This document shows, one piece after another, positions 36,308-42,057 of a stretch of 42,057 bases of DNA (the first letter of the stretch is position 1; each line of letters opens with the position of its first letter). The notes beneath the pieces were generated by a model, which saw only the letters and a list, made by a program, of their open reading frames with translations, searched no databases and was not told the origin of the DNA. Origin of the DNA: Bacteroidaceae bacterium (GTDB taxonomy: Bacteria > Bacteroidota > Bacteroidia > Bacteroidales > Bacteroidaceae); the NCBI GenBank assembly GCA_024682035.1, contig JAIKZS010000139.1:1-42057 (forward strand), given 5' to 3'. The position numbers and the translations under genes are program-made.

Positions 36308-36550
36308 TTATTTAAGATTTGCCTCAATGTAAGAAATAGCGTCTCCTACTGTCTGGATAGTTTCGGCTTTCTCATCAGGAATCTGCAACTCGAAAACTTT
36401 CTCAAATTCCATAATCAATTCTACTGTATCCAGTGAATCTGCGCCGAGGTCATTAGTAAAGCTTGCTTCGTTAGTGATTTCAGATGGTTCAACACCCAGC
36501 TTGTCTGCAATGATAGCATAAACTTTTGCAGAAATTTCTTCTGTTGTCAT
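36308..36550 (-). CDS. acpP: Acyl carrier protein
   Basis: The 80-residue acidic protein carries growing fatty acids on a 4'-phosphopantetheine arm attached to Ser39 in [29 protein letters not shown] and the [16 protein letters not shown] helix are typical. It heads the acpP-fabF-rnc operon. A -7 box TACATTTG (36599-36606) lies upstream. Confidence 0.98.
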   Translation of the reverse strand: MTTEEISAKVYAIIADKLGVEPSEITNEASFTNDLGADSLDTVELIMEFEKVFELQIPDEKAETIQTVGDAISYIEANLK

Positions 36551-36598
36551 AACTTTTAGTTTTTAATTAGTAAATAATAATCTTTCTTAAATATAAAG

Positions 36599-36606
36599 CA
36601 AATGTA
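36599..36606 (-). promoter_or_regulatory. Candidate -7 box of acpP operon
   Basis: TACATTTG on the minus strand matches TAnnTTTG, 49 bases before the acpP ATG. No TTTG at the expected distance. Confidence 0.45.
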
Positions 36607-36632
36607 GTTAATATGAAAAACTCATGCAGTTT

Positions 36633-36664
36633 CTTGCATTTATTTCAGCTTTGAACTATTTTTG
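36633..36664 (+). promoter_or_regulatory. Promoter of purN
   Basis: CTTG (36633-36636, one base off), 20 bases, TATTTTTG (36657-36664). The predicted leader is about 100 bases and contains a TGCA-ATTTTT-TGCA hairpin, but no riboswitch pattern is recognised. Confidence 0.55.
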
Positions 36665-36769
36665 CGATGCAAAGGAATTAATTTTTCTTTTATCAAACAA
36701 ATATTTGGCTAATTAAATGCAATTTTTTGCACAAAATTAAGTATTGTGTGCACCTAAAATAGATTTTTT

Positions 36770-37342
36770 ATGATAACAAACGTTGCAATTCTTGCTTCAG
36801 GCAATGGTAGTAATGCAGAAAATATTGCCCGTTATTTTGTGGCAAATTCTACCGTTAAGGTTTCATTGATTATAACAAATAGTCAAAAAGCGTATGCTTT
36901 GCAGAGGGCAAGGAATTTGGGTATTCCTTGTGCTTATTTCTCAAAGGAGTTCTGGCAGGACGGGCATGCTGTGCTTGGTTTGCTGCGTTGCTATAACATT
37001 GGTTTTATTGTACTGGCTGGTTTTTTGGCTAAAGTCCCTGACATTATTTTGCAAGCTTATCCAAAACGTATGGTCAATATTCATCCTTCGTTATTGCCTT
37101 TGCATGGAGGAAAGGGTATGTATGGCGACCGTGTACATGAAGATGTACTGAGGTGTGGTGAAAAAGAAAGCGGTATTACTATTCATTATACTAGTGAGGT
37201 GTATGATGCCGGTCAAATTATTGTCCAATATAAATGTGTTGTTAAAGCTGATGATACGCCTGATTCATTAGCAACTCGAGTACATGCACTGGAATATGAG
37301 CATTATCCTAAAGTGATAGAGCAATTGCTAAAAGAACTATAG
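36770..37342 (+). CDS. purN: Phosphoribosylglycinamide formyltransferase
   Basis: PurN transfers a formyl group from 10-formyltetrahydrofolate to GAR in purine synthesis. The 190-residue enzyme has ILASGNGSNAENIARYF at the start, the catalytic NIHPSLLPLHGGKG (Asn and His, near 102-115), and YDAGQIIVQ with the catalytic Asp. ASGNGSNAENI replaces the more common SGNGSNLQ. The 3' end overlaps the convergent kinase gene by six bases. Confidence 0.96.
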   Translation: MITNVAILASGNGSNAENIARYFVANSTVKVSLIITNSQKAYALQRARNLGIPCAYFSKEFWQDGHAVLGLLRCYNIGFIVLAGFLAKVPDIILQAYPKRMVNIHPSLLPLHGGKGMYGDRVHEDVLRCGEKESGITIHYTSEVYDAGQIIVQYKCVVKADDTPDSLATRVHALEYEHYPKVIEQLLKEL

Positions 37343-38089
37343 CTCGAGCTTGAATTCCACTTTGTGCTTTTTTTGATAAGTTTCCCAAAATTGGCGTCGT
37401 TTCCTTAATGCGATGCCTTCACATTCGATAGGGTCGAAACCTCTGAGATGTGCGTATTCTTTTACAATTAATGTAATAAAACGCTTTGGCCCCCAAAGGC
37501 GTACAAAATTGCTGCATCCCATTTCCATGTCTACCTTGCCAAAATACATCCTGTTGATATCAACAATGGTAAACATGTACATCCCATTTTCCTTTTTATA
37601 TAAAATATTACCTGGTGAATAATCTTTATGCAACACCTCTTTTTCGTGCATATTTGCCGTAAAAGAAGCTAAAGCTTTGGCCAGATCTTCATATGTACCT
37701 TCTGTGGCATTTCCCATATCATATAATGTAGAGTATTTTTGTGCCTGTATGCTAATGAAATAGCAATATTCTAATAAACCCCATTTCCTTTCTTCTATAT
37801 AAGCTATGGGTTCAGGAGTATCGATACCTTTTTTTTGGAGGATAAACGGATATTCATATGCTCTCAGACCTTTGGGCTTTCTTAGTCCACTTGAATAGAT
37901 GATGTTGTTTAAGATAAATGGTTTGTGGTATCTTTTTATGTTAATATGTAAGCCTTCTGGAGTGATGATTTCTTTAATAAGATTTCGTTTTTGGTACAAA
38001 ATCTTACCTTCATGTAGCATCAGTGAAGAGATGTCTTTTAGGTAGCTCCTGAGTGATTCAAATTGTGGGTTTAAGAGAATTCTTTGCAT
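37337..38089 (-). CDS. Lipopolysaccharide kinase (InaA/Kdo kinase-like)
   Basis: The 250-residue protein resembles the WaaP/KdkA/InaA lipopolysaccharide kinases, which phosphorylate inner-core sugars on the cytoplasmic face. Kinase features: a Lys-bearing strand INIKRYH, the catalytic-loop form HKDYSPGNIL (near 157-166) and a metal-binding DINRM (near 176-180) in place of DFG. The context supports the role: it follows a GT9 heptosyltransferase-like gene by two bases. It is the last gene of a DUF4254-GT9-kinase operon and is convergent with purN. Confidence 0.85.
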   Translation of the reverse strand: MQRILLNPQFESLRSYLKDISSLMLHEGKILYQKRNLIKEIITPEGLHINIKRYHKPFILNNIIYSSGLRKPKGLRAYEYPFILQKKGIDTPEPIAYIEERKWGLLEYCYFISIQAQKYSTLYDMGNATEGTYEDLAKALASFTANMHEKEVLHKDYSPGNILYKKENGMYMFTIVDINRMYFGKVDMEMGCSNFVRLWGPKRFITLIVKEYAHLRGFDPIECEGIALRKRRQFWETYQKKHKVEFKLEL

Positions 38090-38091
38090 CG

Positions 38092-39120
38092 CTATTTAGG
38101 AATAAATAAATATAATTTTTTTAAAATCTCATCAGCTGCAATCTGCTTCAGACAAGCATAATCGCCTCTGTAACAAGGTTTGTTCCCATAAATAGAGCAT
38201 GGGCGACACTCAAGATTCACCTGTACTGTGTTTTCTGCTTGTTGTCCCCATCCCATAAAACCTGCGTATGGGTGGGTAGCTCCCCAAATAGAAACAACTG
38301 GGATGCCAGTAAGTGAAGCCAAGTGCATGTTCGCAGAATCCATAGAAAGCATAACATCAAGGTGACTCATCAGCGCTAATTCTCCTGTCATTGAAAGCCT
38401 GCCAGCTACCACAGTTACTTGTTTTTTTCCTTCTGCTAATGAATTAAGTGATTCTATTTCTTTCTTTCCTCCACCGAAAAGGAATATTTGGTTACTTGTG
38501 TTATCACATAATTTACTGATAACAGTAGAAATGGTTGCCAAAGGGAGTATTTTACCTGTATGAGCTGCAAACGGAGCTATGCCTATCCAATTCTTTTTTA
38601 TGGCAGGATCGGCAATATCTTTAAAAAGGGATTGATCTCCTTTTCCTACATTATAAATGGAATGGAAAATTGGCTTTATGTGCCAGCCTAATGCATTTAA
38701 TACGTCGGCATAACGTTCAAATGAACTTTTGAGCTGTTTAAGTTTTTTGGAGTTAGGTTTGCAAAGTGCCTTTTTTTCGCTTCTGCCCTTTTGTATATGT
38801 GCAGTCTTAACGCCTGACAGTCTAAAGAAAAAACGCAGTATTTTGGTCCGTATCACATCATGGATATCAGCAACAGCGTCGAACCTTTCCTTCTTTAGCT
38901 CTTCGTATAGTTTAAACAATCCAACAATGCCTTTATAATCATTAAGATTGACACCCTTAAAAGATACATTATCAGGGGTGTGGGCAAAAAGTGGATGCAT
39001 AAAACTTTTGCTCAGCACAGTAATGCAGAGTTCGGGGTGCTGCCTTGCCAAAGAATCTACAACTGGCACACTCATGGCTACATCACCTAATGCCGAGAAT
39101 CTAATGATAAGTAGTCTCAT
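38092..39120 (-). CDS. GT9 glycosyltransferase (heptosyltransferase-like)
   Basis: The 342-residue protein belongs to glycosyltransferase family 9, which adds heptoses to the lipopolysaccharide core. The N-terminal Rossmann motif is IIRFSALGDVAMSVPVV. The C-terminal donor-binding region has ALMSHLDVMLSMDSANMHLASLTGIPVVSIWG and HPYAGF. The ending ECRPCSIYGNKPCYRGDYACL is cysteine-rich, as in many family members. Without a heptose-synthesis gene in view, the donor could be another sugar. It overlaps DUF4254 by ATGA and lies two bases before the kinase. Confidence 0.92.
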   Translation of the reverse strand: MRLLIIRFSALGDVAMSVPVVDSLARQHPELCITVLSKSFMHPLFAHTPDNVSFKGVNLNDYKGIVGLFKLYEELKKERFDAVADIHDVIRTKILRFFFRLSGVKTAHIQKGRSEKKALCKPNSKKLKQLKSSFERYADVLNALGWHIKPIFHSIYNVGKGDQSLFKDIADPAIKKNWIGIAPFAAHTGKILPLATISTVISKLCDNTSNQIFLFGGGKKEIESLNSLAEGKKQVTVVAGRLSMTGELALMSHLDVMLSMDSANMHLASLTGIPVVSIWGATHPYAGFMGWGQQAENTVQVNLECRPCSIYGNKPCYRGDYACLKQIAADEILKKLYLFIPK

Positions 39121-39722
39121 TTTTTACCATAAAGCACAGGATTCAATGAAGGGTCATTATACATCTTCATCTGTTTATATACCTTCATAAATTTGTTGCC
39201 TGCTTCTATATCTGACAGAAGTTGATCAATAGCAATACTTAAATCATTACGTTGCTCAAGTAATATGTTTAGTTTTTGCTGGCAAGCGGTCTGATGTTCG
39301 GGCGTCGAATCATTACGCTCAACTTGTTCCCTCATATGGTAAATCTTGAGAGCAAGAATGGAAAGACGGTCTATAGCCCAAGCGGGGCTCTCTGTGTTAA
39401 TTGTAGCATCGGCCATTACTTGTACATCTTTGTATTTGTCCAGAAAATAGCTGTCGATTAGTTCAACTAGATCTGTTCGATCTTGGTTAGACTTGTCTAT
39501 TCTGCGCTTTATCTTCAACGCTTCCACAGGATTGATGTTTGGGTCGCGAATAATATCTTCCAAATGCCATTGAACTGTATCGATCCAGTTCTTTAGATAG
39601 AGATAATATTCAATGCTTCTCAGCTCATAAGGATTCTGGATTGGTGTATCCACATGGTCAGTCTTGTGATAGTCAGCTATTACCTGACTGAAAATGTTGT
39701 TTGAAAGCTCAGTAAATTTCAT
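39117..39722 (-). CDS. DUF4254 protein
   Basis: The 201-residue protein fits DUF4254, often next to lipopolysaccharide or GT9 genes in Bacteroidetes. It is almost entirely helical and rich in Asp, Gln and Lys, with no signal or membrane segment, so it is cytoplasmic. Recognisable parts: SIEYYLYLKNWIDTVQWHLED, IDKSNQDRTDLVELID and INTESPAWAIDRLSILALKIYHM. No catalytic motif is visible and the function is unknown. It is the first gene of the operon, coupled to GT9 by ATGA. A -7 box lies at 39754-39761. Confidence 0.85.
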   Translation of the reverse strand: MKFTELSNNIFSQVIADYHKTDHVDTPIQNPYELRSIEYYLYLKNWIDTVQWHLEDIIRDPNINPVEALKIKRRIDKSNQDRTDLVELIDSYFLDKYKDVQVMADATINTESPAWAIDRLSILALKIYHMREQVERNDSTPEHQTACQQKLNILLEQRNDLSIAIDQLLSDIEAGNKFMKVYKQMKMYNDPSLNPVLYGKK

Positions 39723-39749
39723 AATGTTGGGTTTTTTGTAAAATACTAT

Positions 39750-39780
39750 CTTGCAAATATAGTAAGATTTTGTAAATTTG
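39750..39780 (+). promoter_or_regulatory. Promoter of MsbA-like gene
   Basis: CTTG (39750-39753, one base off), 19 bases, TAAATTTG (39773-39780), 24 bases before the ATG at 39805. It overlaps the divergent -7 box of the DUF4254 operon. Confidence 0.6.
39754..39761 (-). promoter_or_regulatory. Candidate -7 box of DUF4254 operon
   Basis: TATATTTG on the minus strand matches TAnnTTTG, 31 bases before the ATG at 39722. It lies between the -33 and -7 boxes of the divergent MsbA-like promoter, so both polymerases cannot easily bind together. Confidence 0.5.
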
Positions 39781-39804
39781 CATGGTAGATGACAGAAATT
39801 ATTT

Positions 39805-41646
39805 ATGAAAGAGTTTATACAAGTACTGAAACGTTTCGTACCACCTTATAAAAAATATTTGGTGCTTACAGTGTTGTTTAATATTTTAAGCGCCTTATTA
39901 AATATCTTCTCTTTTATGGCCATTATTCCTATTCTGAATATTCTTTTTCAGACAGAAGGGGCTATGAAGCCAGTCGAATGGATTCCGTGGAGCGAAATGA
40001 CGCTAGGTAATATAAGTGCTGTACTTAGCAACAATGCTAATAATATGGTGCAAGAGATGGTTTCGAGTATTGGACCTACAACTACCATGCTAGTGATAGG
40101 TTTGTTTTTGGCTTTTGCTACTTTTCTTAAAACAGGAGCTTATTTCTTGTCATCTGCTACTATTGTCCCTGTCCGAACAGGTGTAGTTAGGGATATACGT
40201 AACCAATTATATCAGAAGATTAACTCCCTTCCATTGGGCTTTTTCAGCGAAGAGCGTAAAGGAGATATTATTGCTCGCATGAGTGGTGATGTGCAAGAAA
40301 TTGAGAATTCAATTATGGCGAGTCTTGATATGTTGTTTAAAAATCCTATCCTAATAATAGCTTATTTTGTAGCATTGCTATTAGTTTCTTGGCAACTCAC
40401 CTTGTTTACTTTAGTGTTTGTGCCTGTATTTGGATGGTTTATGGGCTTTGTAGGTAGGAAGTTAAAGGCCAAGAGTATAAAGGCTCAATCACTTTGGAGT
40501 GATACAATGAGTATTGTAGAGGAAACATTGGGTGGCTTGCGCATTATTAAAGCGTTTAATGCTGAAGAAAAAATGAATAATCGGTTTAACAAGATTAATT
40601 CTGGTTATCGGGACCACATTATGCGTGTCAATATACGGCAGTCTATGGCGCACCCAATGAGCGAATTTTTAGGCACTGTTATGATAGTCATTGTATTATG
40701 GTTCGGCGGCATTTTAGTGTTGAACCAAAAGATGCTTGACGGCTCAACTTTTGTTTATTACTTAGTGATTCTTTACAGCATTATCAACCCACTAAAGGAA
40801 TTTTCGCGTGCAAGTTACAACATCCCCAAGGGGTTGGCATCTATGGAACGAGTGGACAAGATTCTGATGGCAGAGAATAACATAGTTGAACCTGAACATC
40901 CTGTGCATATAAGCACTTTCGAACATCAAATAGAATTCCGTCATGTGTCTTTCAAATATGCTGATAAGTGGGTGCTTCGCGACATAAATCTTATCATAGA
41001 GAAAGGTAAGACTATTGCATTGGTAGGACAAAGCGGAGGAGGTAAATCTACGTTGGTAGATCTTATTCCACGCTATTATGACGTGCAAGAAGGAGAAGTG
41101 CTAATTGACGGCATCAACGTAAAAGATATTGGCATTCATGACTTACGACAGCTTATCGGTAACGTTAATCAAGAGGCAATACTATTCAATGATACATTCT
41201 ACAATAATATCACGTTTGGTGTGGATGGCGCTTCGCAAGAGCAAGTGGTGCAAGCTGCTAGAATAGCTAATGCTCATGATTTTATTATGGCAACAGAACA
41301 AGGTTATGACACTGGCATTGGAGATCGAGGAGGTCGCCTTTCTGGAGGGCAGCGCCAGCGTGTGAGCATTGCTCGTGCGATATTAAAAAATCCACCTATT
41401 TTAATACTCGATGAGGCAACATCTGCTCTAGACACTGAGAGTGAACGTTTGGTACAAGATGCTCTAGAGCGATTGATGAAGACGCGTACCACAGTAGCTA
41501 TTGCACATCGTCTTAGTACCATTCGTAATGCTGATGAAATTTATGTCTTGCATGAGGGCAAGATTGTAGAGAAAGGCAAACACGATGAGTTACTCCGTCA
41601 AGATGGATATTATAAAAAACTTAATGATATGCAGTCGCTGAACTGA
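39805..41646 (+). CDS. MsbA-like lipid/lipopolysaccharide ABC exporter
   Basis: The 613-residue half-transporter has an N-terminal membrane domain of about six helices (YLVLTVLFNILSALLNIFSF, MLVIGLFLAFATFLKTGAYF, ILIIAYFVALLLVSWQLTLF, FLGTVMIVIVLWFGGILVL) and a C-terminal ATPase. The ATPase shows Walker A GQSGGGKST, Q-loop GNVNQEA, signature LSGGQRQR, Walker B ILILDEATSALD and H-loop AIAHRLST. MsbA flips lipid A-core across the inner membrane; the divergent GT9-kinase operon supports that role. Other homodimeric lipid or drug exporters of this family are possible. A gap of 64 bases separates it from the GH5 gene. Confidence 0.9.
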   Translation: MKEFIQVLKRFVPPYKKYLVLTVLFNILSALLNIFSFMAIIPILNILFQTEGAMKPVEWIPWSEMTLGNISAVLSNNANNMVQEMVSSIGPTTTMLVIGLFLAFATFLKTGAYFLSSATIVPVRTGVVRDIRNQLYQKINSLPLGFFSEERKGDIIARMSGDVQEIENSIMASLDMLFKNPILIIAYFVALLLVSWQLTLFTLVFVPVFGWFMGFVGRKLKAKSIKAQSLWSDTMSIVEETLGGLRIIKAFNAEEKMNNRFNKINSGYRDHIMRVNIRQSMAHPMSEFLGTVMIVIVLWFGGILVLNQKMLDGSTFVYYLVILYSIINPLKEFSRASYNIPKGLASMERVDKILMAENNIVEPEHPVHISTFEHQIEFRHVSFKYADKWVLRDINLIIEKGKTIALVGQSGGGKSTLVDLIPRYYDVQEGEVLIDGINVKDIGIHDLRQLIGNVNQEAILFNDTFYNNITFGVDGASQEQVVQAARIANAHDFIMATEQGYDTGIGDRGGRLSGGQRQRVSIARAILKNPPILILDEATSALDTESERLVQDALERLMKTRTTVAIAHRLSTIRNADEIYVLHEGKIVEKGKHDELLRQDGYYKKLNDMQSLN

Positions 41647-41710
41647 ATCTATTAATTTGTTATTATGGTGAACATTTTTTTATAGTACTGTAAATTCAAA
41701 AAAGTGGATA

Positions 41711-42057
41711 ATGATGAAAAAATTTTTTAGTTTACTGTGGCTTACAGCCATGACAATGTTTTTGCTGGTTGCTTGTGTGGGGCAGCAAGATGATGGAGTA
41801 AATAACTTTAATATTAAACGTGGCACAAATCTGAGCCATTGGTTGTCGCAATCTAGAGTGATGGGTGAAGAACGTAGAAACCACATTAAGGAAGACGATT
41901 TTGCTCGTTTGGAGCAATTGGGTTTTGATTTTGTTCGTATACCTATCGATGAGGTTCAGTTTTGGGATGAAAATGGGAATAAACTTCCTGAGGCTTGGGA
42001 TCTGCTTACCAATGCCATTAATTTGGCAGAGAAACATCACTTGCGTGTGGTGGTTGA
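41711..42057 (+). CDS. GH5-type glycoside hydrolase lipoprotein, 5' part
   Basis: The gene runs off the right edge. The 115 visible residues start with a lipoprotein signal MMKKFFSLLWLTAMTMFLLVAC (lipobox LVAC, Cys22) and then show the GH5 family opening: IKRGTNLSHWLSQ, DFARLEQLGFDFVRIPID and INLAEKHHLRVVV. The RG-N-S/G-W pattern and the FVRIPI strand are typical of cellulase-fold GH5 enzymes (endoglucanase, mannanase and others). Catalytic glutamates lie beyond the window, so substrate and activity cannot be judged. The ATG at 41714 is an alternative start. It is on the same strand as the MsbA-like gene, 64 bases away, with no clear promoter. Confidence 0.85.
   Translation, partial: MMKKFFSLLWLTAMTMFLLVACVGQQDDGVNNFNIKRGTNLSHWLSQSRVMGEERRNHIKEDDFARLEQLGFDFVRIPIDEVQFWDENGNKLPEAWDLLTNAINLAEKHHLRVVV

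Overview
The window looks like a chromosomal segment of a Bacteroidales bacterium, most likely a Prevotella-type gut or rumen organism. The evidence is several promoters with the Bacteroidetes pattern TTTG-N19/20-TAnnTTTG, almost no Shine-Dalgarno sequences, families typical of the phylum (DUF4271, DUF2723, DUF4254, DUF3109, bacterial GH3, a tricorn-like secreted protease), TonB plug-domain proteins and many lipoprotein or signal-peptide exports. Most of the window is core chromosome. No phage, plasmid, CRISPR array or intact insertion sequence was found.

Layout. 1-1080: two tandem copies of a small secreted TonB-plug-domain protein; the first is cut by the window edge and the second is broken by a single-base frameshift. 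1086-4861 (minus): three secreted esterases. 4937-5536 (minus): ribonuclease HII. 5714-9007 (plus): three tandem paralogues of a secreted, Tat-type TIM-barrel sugar isomerase/epimerase, each followed by a hairpin. 9131-11232 (plus): cofactor-independent phosphoglycerate mutase coupled to a cysteine-rich DUF3109 protein. 11347-13872 (minus): tRNA-Glu, ribosomal protein S20 and GyrB. 14014-14745 (plus): RecO. 14746-15232: a 487-base gap holding a symmetric multi-hairpin palindromic element, a second hairpin, a strong promoter and a SAM-II riboswitch. 15233-21920 (plus): a run of nine closely packed genes, metK, an arginase-fold protein, a LOG-family protein, DUF4271, hemD, rnpA, yidD, a TatD-type hydrolase and tyrS. 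21921-22162: two terminators and a candidate small RNA. 22163-25417 (minus): tricorn-like protease. 25562-25632: tRNA-Gln. 25693-32797 (minus): GH3-like enzyme, cysS, DUF2723 membrane glycosyltransferase-like protein and a polysaccharide deacetylase. 32798-33269: a gap with four 23-bp tandem repeats, each with a small dyad. 33270-34283 (plus): phosphofructokinase. 34288-36550 (minus): acpP, fabF and rnc. 36770-37342 (plus): purN. 37337-39722 (minus): DUF4254, GT9 glycosyltransferase and a Kdo/WaaP-like kinase, probably for lipopolysaccharide core assembly. 39805-41646 (plus): MsbA-like ABC exporter. 41711-end: the start of a GH5 lipoprotein.

The genes fall into functional sets: S-adenosylmethionine synthesis under its own riboswitch; lipid and lipid-A/core assembly (acpP-fabF, GT9, kinase, MsbA-like flippase); RNA processing (rnc, rnpA, rnhB); and secreted carbohydrate or ester processing (esterases, TIM-barrel isomerases, deacetylase, GH5). 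The least explained elements are the palindromic element at 14796-15011, the 23-bp array at 32975-33066, the broken plug-only gene and the candidate sRNA near 22012-22104.
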